Positions 1 to 7,386 of a DNA stretch of 11,107 bases are shown one piece after another. The notes under the pieces are model-generated. The model did no database searches and was not told where the DNA came from. It was given only the letters and a program-made list of their open reading frames with translations. The first letter of the stretch is position 1. Each line of letters begins with the position of its first letter. Location: positions 1 through 11,107 of the forward strand of contig JANTGV010000013.1 in NCBI GenBank assembly GCA_024762745.1. The letters are read 5' to 3'. The stretch is from Sulfurimonas sp. GTDB lineage: Bacteria; Campylobacterota; Campylobacteria; Campylobacterales; Sulfurimonadaceae. The position numbers were made by a program, and so were the translations under genes.

Positions 1-82
1 GACCCTTTGCTTGGTCCGCATTTAGGAAACTAGGTGTTAAAAGTGTGGCTGTAAGTGCCACAGTTGCAAGAATTTTTTTCAT
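1..82 (-). CDS. Exported protein of unknown function, N-terminus only (runs off the window)
   Basis: An ATG at 82-80 on the minus strand opens a frame of 27 codons up to the window edge. The peptide begins MKKILATVALTATLL and continues to TPSFLNADQAKG. This is a typical Sec signal peptide: two lysines, a hydrophobic core, and a likely cleavage site after LNA (about residue 22). A GAGG ribosome-binding site lies at about 94-97, and a perfect TATAAT -10 box at 116-121 gives a short leader, so the start is well supported. The mature protein is periplasmic or outer membrane. Too little is visible to name a family; small cytochromes c and periplasmic binding proteins commonly look like this, but no haem motif is reached. 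It follows the chemoreceptor gene on the same strand, separated by a hairpin, so it is probably its own transcript. Confidence 0.75.
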   Translation of the reverse strand, partial: MKKILATVALTATLLTPSFLNADQAKG

Positions 83-115
83 AATGATATTTTCCTCAAA
101 AATTGAATTTGAAAA

Positions 116-121
116 ATTATA
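116..121 (-). promoter_or_regulatory. -10 box (TATAAT) for the exported protein gene
   Basis: The minus strand reads TATAAT here, 34 bases before the ATG at 82. No good -35 box sits at 16-18 bases upstream; the upstream DNA is AT-rich with T-runs, which is normal for sigma-70 promoters of Campylobacterota. The position between the palindrome at 173-194 and the start codon supports a separate transcript. Confidence 0.5.
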
Positions 122-172
122 ACTACTAAAATATAATCAAAACTTAATTTGTAAATTATATATATTTATCTA

Positions 173-194
173 AAGGCTATTTTAAAATAGCCTT
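173..194 (-). terminator. Perfect palindrome at the 3' end of the chemoreceptor gene
   Basis: A 22-base perfect palindrome (arms AAGGCTATT and AATAGCCTT around TTAA) overlaps the chemoreceptor stop codon (TAA, minus strand, 195-193). It can fold as a 9-bp stem with a 4-base loop. Only a weak T-stretch follows on the minus strand, so it may work as an mRNA end-stabiliser as much as an intrinsic terminator. Confidence 0.6.
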
Positions 195-2259
195 AGAGTT
201 TTGTAAATTGATTTTTTTCTACTTCTGCTAAGACTTCAGATGACATCTCTTTTACTATATTGGCTACATTACTAACTTCATCAGCTGTAGTAGCGTTTGC
301 TTGTGTTGAATTATCGACTTCTGAAATGGCATGATTTACCTTTGCAACACTCTCACTTTGTTCCTCAATACTTGAGCCTATGTCTGTAATAGACTGAGTT
401 AATATACTGATATTTGTATTTATCTCTGATAGAGACTTTTGTGTTCTCTCAGCCAGTTTTCTTACCTCATCAGCAACAACTGCAAAACCGCGACCATGCT
501 CACCTGCACGTGCAGCCTCAATTGCTGCGTTTAAAGCGAGTAGGTTTGTCTGATCTGCAATATCACCAATAATCTCTATAACACTTTTTATATCACTTGA
601 TTGTGAAACAACTTCTCTTGTTTTATCAGCTGTTTCTTCTATAGACTGCGTAATAGTTGCCATTGAAATAGAGGTACTCTCAAGTGATTTTGCCTGTTCA
701 ACTGTTGATGTACTTAAATCATGCATTTGAGATTGGAGGAATTCAGATTTATCTAAAAGCTCAGTAGAAGAGGAGTAAGATGTGTTGAGGGTTTTTGTAA
801 TGGCATCACCAAGAGCATTAATACCATCAACAACTTTTTTACTCTCTCCCGAAACTGAACTATCTAACTCTATTTTATCTATGTAGTTGTACTTAGTGTA
901 CTTATCAAGTCCCGTTAAGATATCTTTCATAATTTTAGACTGGGCATCAAGCATTTTATTGATAGTTTTCGCAAGTGTATAGATTTGAGGGTTTGAAGCC
1001 TGTGTTTTTACTCTACAGTTGAACTGTCCCTGCTCCACCTTATTCAGTGTTAAAATAGCTTCACCAACACAGAGCATATCATCTTCGGTCGCACTGTTGA
1101 TTTTATCTACATTTGCATTTACCATGTTTCCGATCTCAGCCATCTCATCACTACCAGGGATGTCTATTTTTTCGATAACGTTTTTTTCACGGTTGAGGTA
1201 GTCTAAAAACTGTTTAATACCAAGAGATATTTTTTTCACTGAAACAGAGATGTTTCTGCTTGTCATAAAGGATAAAAATGCTGTTAGAAGTGTTATAAGT
1301 GCTATGGTAACACTAAACATCACTAGTCTTGTAAGCTCGGTATTATATTTTTCTGATGCCTCATGAGCGAGATTTTGAGATATATAATCATCCACTTTTT
1401 TAAGAAGATTTATTTTTTGTGTAATTGTGTCAAACCAGTACTCTGCGTTTGTATTAAACCCGCTTCCTGTTACTGACTCAGTAAGTAGCTTTCTCATACG
1501 GTTTACTTCATCAATGGCTTCGCCTTGAAGCAGATTGTTCTTATAGGAGACTAGCTCATCACTTGCAAGGGTTGTAAAACTGTTCATATATGAGTTCTGC
1601 TCTGATATAAGTAATTCTAACTTGGCTTTTGCACCCTTGGCAAACTTGTCATTTGCAAATGTCATACTTCCAACAGCTCTCTCAATCCCTGCTCTCTCTT
1701 TAGATTGAAGGAAGTTATAGTAAGAGATAGTGCTATTTGCTAATTCGCTATCAACAGCTTGTTGAGATGTTTGCGCTATAAATGCTATGAAGGAGCTATG
1801 TAGAGAGGTATAGTACGTTATCGCGCTTTTAATTGAAATATTTTGAGCTGAAACATCTGCTCTGATTGAGTCTATTTTATTTAACTCTTCAAGAATCTGT
1901 TTGAGGTCACTATCTAATTTTTGTAAAAGAACAGCATGAACTTCTGAATTTTCTATGTATAGCTTGAGCTCTTCGATAGCTTTATCAGTACGTTCTCTCT
2001 GCTCTTGTAACTTCTGGGAAAATTTTGTACCCTTAGAACTTAGAAATCCTGCAGTTGCACCGCGCTCTTTTTGTGACTCATGAACATACAGGGATATTTT
2101 TGCATCTAGTTTTGCGATAGTATCAAAATTACTATACATATTTTTTTTCTCTATATGCTCTGAAATAACAAGTGCAGATATGAACAAAATAGTAGCAATA
2201 GGAATGATAACATTTATAAGCAGTTTGTTTTTAATACTGATATGTGTTAAGAAGTTCAT
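193..2259 (-). CDS. Methyl-accepting chemotaxis protein with periplasmic NIT sensor domain (CetA-like partner)
   Basis: A 688-residue chemoreceptor. One membrane helix lies at about 14-33 and a second at about 312-333. Between them is an all-helical periplasmic domain (about 50-300) with the NIT signature: [17 protein letters not shown] at 59-75 and the second-half element [13 protein letters not shown] at 186-198. NIT domains are associated with nitrate/nitrite sensing, but the ligand here is not shown. After the second helix come about 160 residues of HAMP-like signalling helices, then the methyl-accepting coiled coil. The hairpin tip that contacts CheA/CheW is unmistakable ([20 protein letters not shown], from 567, then [15 protein letters not shown]). 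The C-terminus (NQFTKL) shows no obvious CheR-tethering pentapeptide. The start is supported by AGGAG at about 2264-2269. The gene is translationally coupled to the PAS gene upstream (TAATG), which points to a two-piece receptor. Confidence 0.95.
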   Translation of the reverse strand: MNFLTHISIKNKLLINVIIPIATILFISALVISEHIEKKNMYSNFDTIAKLDAKISLYVHESQKERGATAGFLSSKGTKFSQKLQEQRERTDKAIEELKLYIENSEVHAVLLQKLDSDLKQILEELNKIDSIRADVSAQNISIKSAITYYTSLHSSFIAFIAQTSQQAVDSELANSTISYYNFLQSKERAGIERAVGSMTFANDKFAKGAKAKLELLISEQNSYMNSFTTLASDELVSYKNNLLQGEAIDEVNRMRKLLTESVTGSGFNTNAEYWFDTITQKINLLKKVDDYISQNLAHEASEKYNTELTRLVMFSVTIALITLLTAFLSFMTSRNISVSVKKISLGIKQFLDYLNREKNVIEKIDIPGSDEMAEIGNMVNANVDKINSATEDDMLCVGEAILTLNKVEQGQFNCRVKTQASNPQIYTLAKTINKMLDAQSKIMKDILTGLDKYTKYNYIDKIELDSSVSGESKKVVDGINALGDAITKTLNTSYSSSTELLDKSEFLQSQMHDLSTSTVEQAKSLESTSISMATITQSIEETADKTREVVSQSSDIKSVIEIIGDIADQTNLLALNAAIEAARAGEHGRGFAVVADEVRKLAERTQKSLSEINTNISILTQSITDIGSSIEEQSESVAKVNHAISEVDNSTQANATTADEVSNVANIVKEMSSEVLAEVEKNQFTKL

Positions 2260-2666
2260 TATCTCTCCTCTCTTCGCATCTGTTCATAGAGTTTCTCATG
2301 CTCTTCGACCTCTTGTGCCGATGCTTTTCTTCTGCAAGAGACATACCCTTTGGAGCCATCACATGATGAGAAAGGAAATACGGTGGCGTAGACCCAGTAG
2401 TAACCGCCATTTTTTGCCAAATTCTTAACAAAGCCCCTCCATTTGTTACCACTTTTGACAGTTTCCCATAAATCTTTAAACGCAGCCTTCGGCATATCAG
2501 GGTGTCTTGCAATATTATGTGGTTGACCTAGAAGTTCTTCAATGGTATAACCGGAGTATCTACAAAACTCATCATTAGCAAAAGTGATTTTTCCTTTAGA
2601 GTCTGTTTCGGAAACCAAAAAATCTTTGCTATCTAGCACCAATTCATTGTTATTTGGGATAGGCAC
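2259..2666 (-). CDS. cetB: Single PAS-domain redox sensor, Aer/CetB-like
   Basis: A 135-residue soluble protein that is almost entirely one PAS domain. It carries the hallmark of Aer-type FAD-binding PAS domains: [21 protein letters not shown] at about 47-67, followed by [19 protein letters not shown] (76-94). The Arg-His-x-Asp set (R54, H55, D57) matches residues needed for FAD binding in E. coli Aer. There is no membrane segment or signalling domain, so it must pass its signal to another protein; in Campylobacter, CetB does this through the chemoreceptor CetA. Here the next gene is a chemoreceptor whose ATG overlaps this stop codon. The start is GTG at 2666, chosen because AAGGAG lies 6 bases upstream (2673-2678) and no in-frame ATG fits. 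The charged C-terminal tail (about 114-135) may be the contact helix. Family assignment is strong; the symbol is by analogy. Confidence 0.85.
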   Translation of the reverse strand: MPIPNNNELVLDSKDFLVSETDSKGKITFANDEFCRYSGYTIEELLGQPHNIARHPDMPKAAFKDLWETVKSGNKWRGFVKNLAKNGGYYWVYATVFPFSSCDGSKGYVSCRRKASAQEVEEHEKLYEQMRREER

Positions 2667-2672
2667 TTTGTA

Positions 2673-2678
2673 CTCCTT
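2673..2678 (-). promoter_or_regulatory. Ribosome-binding site that fixes the GTG start of the PAS gene
   Basis: The minus strand reads AAGGAG six bases before the GTG at 2666. This near-perfect Shine-Dalgarno site is what supports a GTG start rather than a later ATG. Confidence 0.8.
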
Positions 2679-2701
2679 AAAGTAGTATGTTTTTCTGTAT
2701 C

Positions 2702-2718
2702 AGTATACTTGTTGTATA
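2702..2718 (-). promoter_or_regulatory. Candidate -10 region for the PAS/chemoreceptor operon
   Basis: Two -10-like hexamers lie here on the minus strand: TATACT (2707-2702) and TATACA (2718-2713). Neither has a convincing -35 box, though TTGTTA at 2743-2738 stands 19 bases upstream of the second. The region diverges from the argF promoter. Weak evidence; I saw no convincing sigma-28 or sigma-54 consensus. Confidence 0.35.
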
Positions 2719-2781
2719 GTTAAAATAAATTGAAGTTTAACAATTAAGAAATTTCATATTTGGTAGACAATGGGCGTAGTT

Positions 2782-2810
2782 TTGGCATTTTAGGATATTA
2801 ATAGTATAAT
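2782..2810 (+). promoter_or_regulatory. Near-consensus sigma-70 promoter of argF
   Basis: TTGGCA (2782-2787) and TATAAT (2805-2810) are separated by exactly 17 bases. Transcription would start near 2817, giving a leader of about 23 bases before the argF ATG. This is the best-formed promoter in the window. No arginine-operator palindrome is obvious in the 173-base divergent region. Confidence 0.75.
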
Positions 2811-2839
2811 AACTGCTTATTGAAAACCTAGGAAAATAT

Positions 2840-3763
2840 ATGAGACACTTTTTAACGTTAAAAGATTTTACAAAAGAAGAGATTTTAGAGATTATAGATC
2901 TCGGTCTTGAGATAAAAAGAGATTTAAAAACGGGTATTTATAAAGATGAGTTGAAAAAACAGACCTTAGCGATGATTTTTGAAAAAAGCTCAACGAGAAC
3001 ACGTGTTAGCTTTGAGACAGGAATGTTTCAGTTGGGTGGGCATGCACTCTTCCTTTCGAACCGTGACATCCACTTGGGTCGTGGGGAGCCTGTAAAAGAT
3101 ACGGCGAGAGTAATATCAAGTATGTGCGATATGGTTATGATACGTACTTTTGAACATTCGATGATAGAGGAGTTTGCAAAGTACTCTAAAGTTCCGGTAA
3201 TTAATGGTTTAACAGACTCCTATCATCCTGTACAGCTTTTGGCTGATTATATGACTATGGTTGAGTATGGAATAAATGAGAATGCAGTTGTGGCATATGT
3301 GGGTGATGGCAACAATATGACACACTCATGGATGATGTTAGCAGCAAAAATGGGCTTTGAGCTGAGAATAGCAACACCTAAAGGGTATGAAGTCGACGCT
3401 GATGTTTTAAAAGATGCTATGAAACTTGCAAAAGAGAGTGGAGCGGTTATAAAGATATCAAATGATCCAAAAGAGGCGATTGCAGGGGCGACAGTTGTCA
3501 CTACTGATACTTGGGCATCAATGGGTCAAGAGGAAGAAAAAGAGAAGAGAATAGAAGACTTTAAAGGCTATATGGTAGATGGGCTCATGATGTGTTTGGC
3601 TAAAAAAGGGGCTAGGTTTTTACACTGCTTGCCTGCATATCGTGGACAAGAAGTTTCAGAAGAGACGCTTGAGGAGCATTCAGAAATTGTTTTCAATGAA
3701 GCTGAAAATAGATTACACGCCCAAAAAGGTCTCATGGTTTGGTTAGATAAAAAAAGGAAATAA
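2840..3763 (+). CDS. argF: Ornithine carbamoyltransferase
   Basis: Transfers the carbamoyl group from carbamoyl phosphate to ornithine to give citrulline, the sixth step of arginine synthesis, in the cytoplasm. At 307 residues it has normal family length. Visible motifs: the carbamoyl-phosphate loop STRTR (51-55) with following FETG; HPVQ (129-132); DGNNM (156-160) of the ornithine domain; the mobile DTWASMG loop (223-229), whose SMG is typical of ornithine rather than aspartate carbamoyltransferases; and HCLPAYRG (262-269) with the catalytic Cys. The ATG has AGGA at 2830-2833. A strong sigma-70 promoter lies just upstream. It is the first gene of a likely two-gene operon: the cytochrome gene starts 4 bases after its stop. 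With no deiminase or carbamate kinase nearby, the biosynthetic role is more likely than the catabolic one. Confidence 0.97.
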   Translation: MRHFLTLKDFTKEEILEIIDLGLEIKRDLKTGIYKDELKKQTLAMIFEKSSTRTRVSFETGMFQLGGHALFLSNRDIHLGRGEPVKDTARVISSMCDMVMIRTFEHSMIEEFAKYSKVPVINGLTDSYHPVQLLADYMTMVEYGINENAVVAYVGDGNNMTHSWMMLAAKMGFELRIATPKGYEVDADVLKDAMKLAKESGAVIKISNDPKEAIAGATVVTTDTWASMGQEEEKEKRIEDFKGYMVDGLMMCLAKKGARFLHCLPAYRGQEVSEETLEEHSEIVFNEAENRLHAQKGLMVWLDKKRK

Positions 3764-3767
3764 TCAG

Positions 3768-4961
3768 ATGAAATTTATAGTAGCAGTATTGGTAATTGTC
3801 AGTAGTTTGTTTGGAGCGAAGGTTGTCAATGTTGAGGAGAAATTTCAACAGTCACAAAGCTGTAAAGCTTGTCATATGCATATAGTTACTGACTGGGAGA
3901 AGTCGTGGCATGCCAAGAGTCATTACAATAGTGATGAGTATTTCAAAGCGACTATAGATTACGTCAGTAGAAAAACAAGAAAGAGTCTTAATAGTGTGAA
4001 GGTTCAGTGTGCAACTTGTCACAATCCAAGAATCTCCGTAACGACTACAGATATGGATTATGAAATAGATGCTGTTATGGGACTTGATAAGGAATCAGAT
4101 GTTAATAAGGCACTTGAGAGTGATTCAATCAATGAGGGTATAAACTGTGTAGTTTGTCATAATATAGACAAAATACATACAGATAAAGATAAATCTAAAC
4201 GCGGTATAAATCGTGTAGAGTGGACAAAATCTGGGCATATGAGTGGACCTTATGATGATGCAAAATCCCCTTATCACAAAGTAGAACATCGTGACTTTAT
4301 GGATAAAAAATCTGACCAATTATGTTTTGTTTGTCATGCTAATGATAGAGCAGTGGGTGGCATGGTATTTACAAATATGGAAAAAGAGTACAAAAAGAAG
4401 GGAAAAAAAGGGTGTGTAGATTGTCATATGGGTCCTAAAAAAATGGGTGTTGCAGCAACTCTACCTATTGATGGTGGGAAAGTGAAGAAGAGAATGGTGA
4501 GAAGTCATAAATTTGAGGGTGCACATATAGCAAACCTTCTAAAGGACTCTCTTGGTCTCAAGTTATCACAAGAGGGGAAGAATATTCTTGTTTCAATATT
4601 AAATCCACTGCCACATAATGTGCCAAGTGGATTTGGTGCAAGAGAACTTATTTTAGAACTTAAGTATAAAAAAGACTCAAAAAAGTTGGATACTAAGATG
4701 ATTTCACTAACAACGCACTATACATCTAAAAGAGGCAAGCCTACAATTCCACATTTAGCCGTAGAGGCTACGAAAGATTTAAGTATTCCTGCAAATGGAA
4801 AAAAAGTTATAAAAGTTGCAAAAAATAGAGAAGCTTCGAGTGTTGAAGTAAAACTCTACTATCGTCTTGTAAATGATGAAGTACGTAAGATATTGAAGTT
4901 AAAAGGTGACATTTGGTCGAAAAAAACTTTAATTACAACTAAAAGATTAAACCTAGAGTAG
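3768..4961 (+). CDS. Periplasmic pentahaem cytochrome c (cytochrome c554-like)
   Basis: A 397-residue exported electron carrier. A signal peptide (about 1-17, cleavage near FGA) is followed by five CXXCH haem c sites: CKACH (32-36), CATCH (81-85), CVVCH (127-131), CFVCH (186-190) and CVDCH (216-220). The stretch WEKSWHAKSHYN after the first haem, with His residues in such W..S.HA contexts serving as possible distal ligands, resembles the cytochrome c554 group of multihaem proteins. After about residue 260 there is a haem-free C-terminal domain with PHNVPSGFGARE (about 283-294) and beta-rich segments, seen in related multihaem cytochromes. The electron partner and substrate cannot be told from sequence. 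It lies 4 bases after argF with AGGA at 3755-3758, so they are probably co-transcribed although the functions look unrelated. The haem count is certain; the subfamily is likely. Confidence 0.9.
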   Translation: MKFIVAVLVIVSSLFGAKVVNVEEKFQQSQSCKACHMHIVTDWEKSWHAKSHYNSDEYFKATIDYVSRKTRKSLNSVKVQCATCHNPRISVTTTDMDYEIDAVMGLDKESDVNKALESDSINEGINCVVCHNIDKIHTDKDKSKRGINRVEWTKSGHMSGPYDDAKSPYHKVEHRDFMDKKSDQLCFVCHANDRAVGGMVFTNMEKEYKKKGKKGCVDCHMGPKKMGVAATLPIDGGKVKKRMVRSHKFEGAHIANLLKDSLGLKLSQEGKNILVSILNPLPHNVPSGFGARELILELKYKKDSKKLDTKMISLTTHYTSKRGKPTIPHLAVEATKDLSIPANGKKVIKVAKNREASSVEVKLYYRLVNDEVRKILKLKGDIWSKKTLITTKRLNLE

Positions 4962-4962
4962 T

Positions 4963-4982
4963 TAGAGTCAAATTTGACTCTA
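4963..4982. terminator. Shared palindrome between the convergent cytochrome and NIT-protein genes
   Basis: A 20-base perfect palindrome (arms TAGAGTCA and TGACTCTA around AATT) starts 2 bases after the cytochrome stop and contains the stop codon (TAG, minus strand) of the convergent gene. It folds equally on both strands. No T-tract follows on either side, so it is a bidirectional 3' end element but not a textbook intrinsic terminator. Confidence 0.6.
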
Positions 4983-5831
4983 TATCCACCCTTTAGAGTC
5001 TTCTAACATGGCACTGTTGTTGGTGTTATAAGCCTTGATGATTTGTGAGATTAATTTTGTTCCAGCTTCAAAGTAAGTGTTTGGATTTATGTTTTTTATA
5101 TCATTTGTAAATTTATTTTTTGCAAATTTCGTGTAGGCATTTGAAGTTTTGTTTACTGAGGCAATTTCAGCAGTTATAGTTGATGAGAGTTTATCTGGAT
5201 ATTTAGATATAAGTTTTTTCATCTCAGATTGTAGTTGCTCATTTAAAGTTCTTACTTCATTTATCAAAACACCTATCTTAGCTAGTTCGTTCTTATCTCT
5301 TGAACCTTTGGCTGCTAGCCCTGAGCCGAAACCACGTAGCTGACCTACATACTCTGTCATAGGAAGCATAATCTCCATCATAATAACTGAAGCCTCTTGT
5401 CCAAATGGATTGAGCTCTTTAGTTGATCTTTTACTGATAGTCTGAGCAAGCATTAAAGTCTGTCCTATCTGTTCTGTATAGTTTGAAAACGCAACACTTG
5501 ATTCTTGTTTGAAGGCTTTATTGTTAAGTTTAATAAGTGATTGAGAGATTGCAGTGGCACGTGAGTTGATAATAGGATCAGCTGCCATAGGAAGAGACTC
5601 CATGATACCAATAGCTTTTTTCATCTCTTGTCTATTTGTATAGACAAGGAGTAAAGCTGCAGTGTTACCATTCATGTATGAGTTGGTTAAACCCCTCGTC
5701 TTTTGTGTAGCTATCACCAAATCCTTAAGACTTCCAATATATACACTGCTGTCTGCCTGTTCACTATTACTAAATAATGACTTTGCTTCTAAACTAAAGA
5801 TTAGAAACATAAATACCAAAACTATACGCAT
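4980..5831 (-). CDS. Free-standing exported NIT-like (nitrate/nitrite sensor-type) protein
   Basis: A 283-residue protein with a signal peptide (MRIVLVFMFLIFSLEA, cleavage near 16) and no other membrane segment, hence periplasmic. It is all-helical and matches the pattern of NIT domains: first-helix motif TQKTRGLTNS (42-51), second-half motif GQLRGFGSGLAAKG (163-176), and a final helix beginning NTYFEAGTKLISQI (251-264). The window's chemoreceptor shows equivalent elements ([18 protein letters not shown]). NIT domains are usually fused to kinases, cyclases or chemoreceptors; here none is attached, so the protein could present a ligand to a membrane partner or regulate a periplasmic enzyme. 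That is inference. The start is supported by AAGGAG at 5842-5847, 10 bases away. It lies 86 bases downstream of trpS on the same strand and converges on the pentahaem cytochrome. Confidence 0.75.
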   Translation of the reverse strand: MRIVLVFMFLIFSLEAKSLFSNSEQADSSVYIGSLKDLVIATQKTRGLTNSYMNGNTAALLLVYTNRQEMKKAIGIMESLPMAADPIINSRATAISQSLIKLNNKAFKQESSVAFSNYTEQIGQTLMLAQTISKRSTKELNPFGQEASVIMMEIMLPMTEYVGQLRGFGSGLAAKGSRDKNELAKIGVLINEVRTLNEQLQSEMKKLISKYPDKLSSTITAEIASVNKTSNAYTKFAKNKFTNDIKNINPNTYFEAGTKLISQIIKAYNTNNSAMLEDSKGWI

Positions 5832-5917
5832 AAAATTAATTCTCCTTGATTAATAAAATAAAACGATAACAAAATTTAGCAAAAAAATAGTTGAGTTAGA
5901 CCAATGGCTAAATATTC

Positions 5918-6883
5918 TTAGTATTTTATTCCAGTTACACTTCTTAATTTCTCCATCATAGGTGCAGCGACTTCTTTCGCTTTGTCCGCACCACTTTGAA
6001 GTATTGCCCTGACTTCATTCTGATTGTTTTCATAATATTCACGTTTCTCTCTGAACTCTCTGAAATACTCCCACATTACTTCACCGAGATAGATTTTAAA
6101 ATGACCGTGACCTTCACCGCCTTGTTTATACCTCGCCTCAAGTGCTCTAAGATTGTCACCCTCTAGGAAAAGTTTTGCCATATTGTAGACATTACAGTTT
6201 TCAAACTCTTTTGGCTCTTCCAGTGCTACATTTTCAGTAACAATTTTTTTAATTGTTTTAAGCTGTTTCTTCTCTTCGCCAAATATGTTGACAGTGTTTC
6301 CATAACTTTTTGACATTTTTTGTCCGTCAATTCCAGGAACTGTGGCTACACTCTCTTCTACTTTAAATTCAGGTATTGTTAAAATGTCTCCATACTGGTT
6401 ATTGAATTTTACAGCGATATCTCTAGCGATTTCAACATGTTGAATCTGATCTTTTCCAACAGGAACTATCTCTGGAGAAAAAAGTAGGATATCAGCTGCC
6501 ATTAAAACTGGGTATGAGAAAAGTGAATGGTTGGTTGCCATACCACGAGCAGTTTTGTCTTTATAGCTGTGGGCACGTTCAAGCAGACCCATTGGGGTAA
6601 ATGAAGATAACATCCAGTAAAGCTCTAAAACCTCTTTTACATCGGATTGAACCCAGAAAGTTGATTTGTCTGGGTCAATTCCAAGAGCTAAGAAGTCTGT
6701 TGCAGACTGCATAGTCAGTCTTGACAACTTCTCTCCATCATTTACACTTGTCATGGCATGATAATTTGCTATAAAAGCAAATGTCTCACTGCTTTTTTGA
6801 GCATCGACCATCTGTTTTATAGAACCAAAATAATTTCCTATATGTAAATCACCTGAGGGCTGAATCCCTGTTAAAACTCTCAT
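5918..6883 (-). CDS. trpS: Tryptophan--tRNA ligase
   Basis: Charges tRNA-Trp with tryptophan in the cytoplasm (class I aminoacyl-tRNA synthetase). The 321-residue length is standard for bacterial TrpRS. The HIGH motif appears as HIGN (14-17) in TGIQPSGDLHIGNYFG, and the KMSKS loop is present exactly (189-193) within PGIDGQKMSKSYGN. Other family stretches are visible, such as NYHAMTS, TNHSLFSYPVLMAADIL and VGKDQIQHVE. The ATG is preceded by AGGA at 6893-6896 and an extended -10 promoter. The gene diverges from hpf. The NIT-like protein gene lies downstream on the same strand; no clean terminator separates them, so read-through is possible. Confidence 0.97.
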   Translation of the reverse strand: MRVLTGIQPSGDLHIGNYFGSIKQMVDAQKSSETFAFIANYHAMTSVNDGEKLSRLTMQSATDFLALGIDPDKSTFWVQSDVKEVLELYWMLSSFTPMGLLERAHSYKDKTARGMATNHSLFSYPVLMAADILLFSPEIVPVGKDQIQHVEIARDIAVKFNNQYGDILTIPEFKVEESVATVPGIDGQKMSKSYGNTVNIFGEEKKQLKTIKKIVTENVALEEPKEFENCNVYNMAKLFLEGDNLRALEARYKQGGEGHGHFKIYLGEVMWEYFREFREKREYYENNQNEVRAILQSGADKAKEVAAPMMEKLRSVTGIKY

Positions 6884-6912
6884 ATACTATAATCCTAAAT
6901 ATTTTTAATCGT

Positions 6913-6921
6913 ATTATACCA
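6913..6921 (-). promoter_or_regulatory. Extended -10 promoter of trpS
   Basis: The minus strand reads TGGTATAAT, a TGn-extended -10 box, about 30 bases before the trpS ATG. No -35 match is needed or seen. Transcription would start about 23 bases before the start codon. Confidence 0.6.
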
Positions 6922-6958
6922 ATCTCAGCTTTATTTAGTTACTATATGACCATATACG

Positions 6959-6977
6959 GAGAAGTTATTAACTTCTC
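6959..6977 (+). repeat. Perfect inverted repeat in the hpf leader
   Basis: GAGAAGTTA and TAACTTCTC flank a single T, a 9+1+9 perfect inverted repeat ending 18 bases before the hpf ATG and just upstream of its AAAGGA ribosome site. In RNA it would form a 7-bp stem with a five-base loop. It could be an operator for a dimeric regulator or a leader stem-loop that stabilises the mRNA. I cannot decide between these. Confidence 0.5.
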
Positions 6978-6995
6978 AAAAACAAAGGATTTAAG

Positions 6996-7325
6996 ATGAA
7001 CTTACACATTCGTTCAAAAGATGTAACATTAACTGACAATACAAAAGCTCATATAGAAGGAGCTATAGCAGCATTTACAAAATACTCTTTGGATATTACT
7101 ACTATAAACGCAACTATAGCTGCTGAGAAAAAAGGTGTTTCTGTTGAGTTCGATATTCATATTGCTCATGCACAGCCGGTTGTTATTAACCAGAGTGATG
7201 ATGTTCTAGATGCGGCAATAGATTTAGCGATAGAGAGAGCAAATAAGGCTCTTCGTCGTCTTCATGACAGAATCAGTGCTCCGCAAAAAGGTTCTTTAAA
7301 AGACCTTGAAACTCTTGACGCATAG
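6996..7325 (+). CDS. hpf: Ribosome hibernation promoting factor, short form (HPF/RaiA family)
   Basis: Binds the decoding centre of the 30S subunit and keeps ribosomes inactive in stationary phase or starvation. At 109 residues it is the short form, without the C-terminal dimerisation domain of long HPF. The sequence fits the fold: strand MNLHIRSKDVTLTD, helix NTKAHIEGAIAAFTKY, strands INATIAAEKKG and VSVEFDIHIAH, then the second helix DDVLDAAIDLAIERANKALRR with the basic patch RRLHDR. The ATG follows AAAGGA at about 6984-6989. A perfect inverted repeat in the leader may regulate it. The gene ends at a strong hairpin (7330-7354) and diverges from trpS. Confidence 0.88.
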   Translation: MNLHIRSKDVTLTDNTKAHIEGAIAAFTKYSLDITTINATIAAEKKGVSVEFDIHIAHAQPVVINQSDDVLDAAIDLAIERANKALRRLHDRISAPQKGSLKDLETLDA

Positions 7326-7329
7326 TCTT

Positions 7330-7354
7330 ACTATATGCCATAGCGGCATATAGT
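7330..7354 (+). terminator. Hairpin terminator after hpf
   Basis: ACTATATGCC (7330-7339) and GGCATATAGT (7345-7354) form a perfect 10-bp stem with a 5-base loop, starting 4 bases after the hpf stop. A T-rich stretch (CTCTTTTATTTT, 7359-7370) follows after a short gap. Probable intrinsic terminator, perhaps leaky because the next gene starts only 33 bases later. Confidence 0.7.
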
Positions 7355-7386
7355 CACCCTCTTTTATTTTAATCATAGGATATTTT

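Noticed and set aside
2231..2512. Minus-strand frame of 93 codons overlapping the PAS and chemoreceptor genes
   Set aside because: Out of frame with the clear Aer-like PAS domain; the peptide has no family features.
2667..2839. Arginine repressor (ARG box) or sigma-54/sigma-28 site in the divergent region
   Set aside because: I looked for these because argF and chemotaxis genes often have them, but saw only a sigma-70 promoter for argF and weak -10-like boxes for the other strand.
5876..5909. Possible terminator after trpS (TTTAGC ... GCTAAA around a T-run)
   Set aside because: The arms are only 6 bp with a loop of more than 20 bases, and no tight stem precedes the T-run, so I do not call it a terminator.
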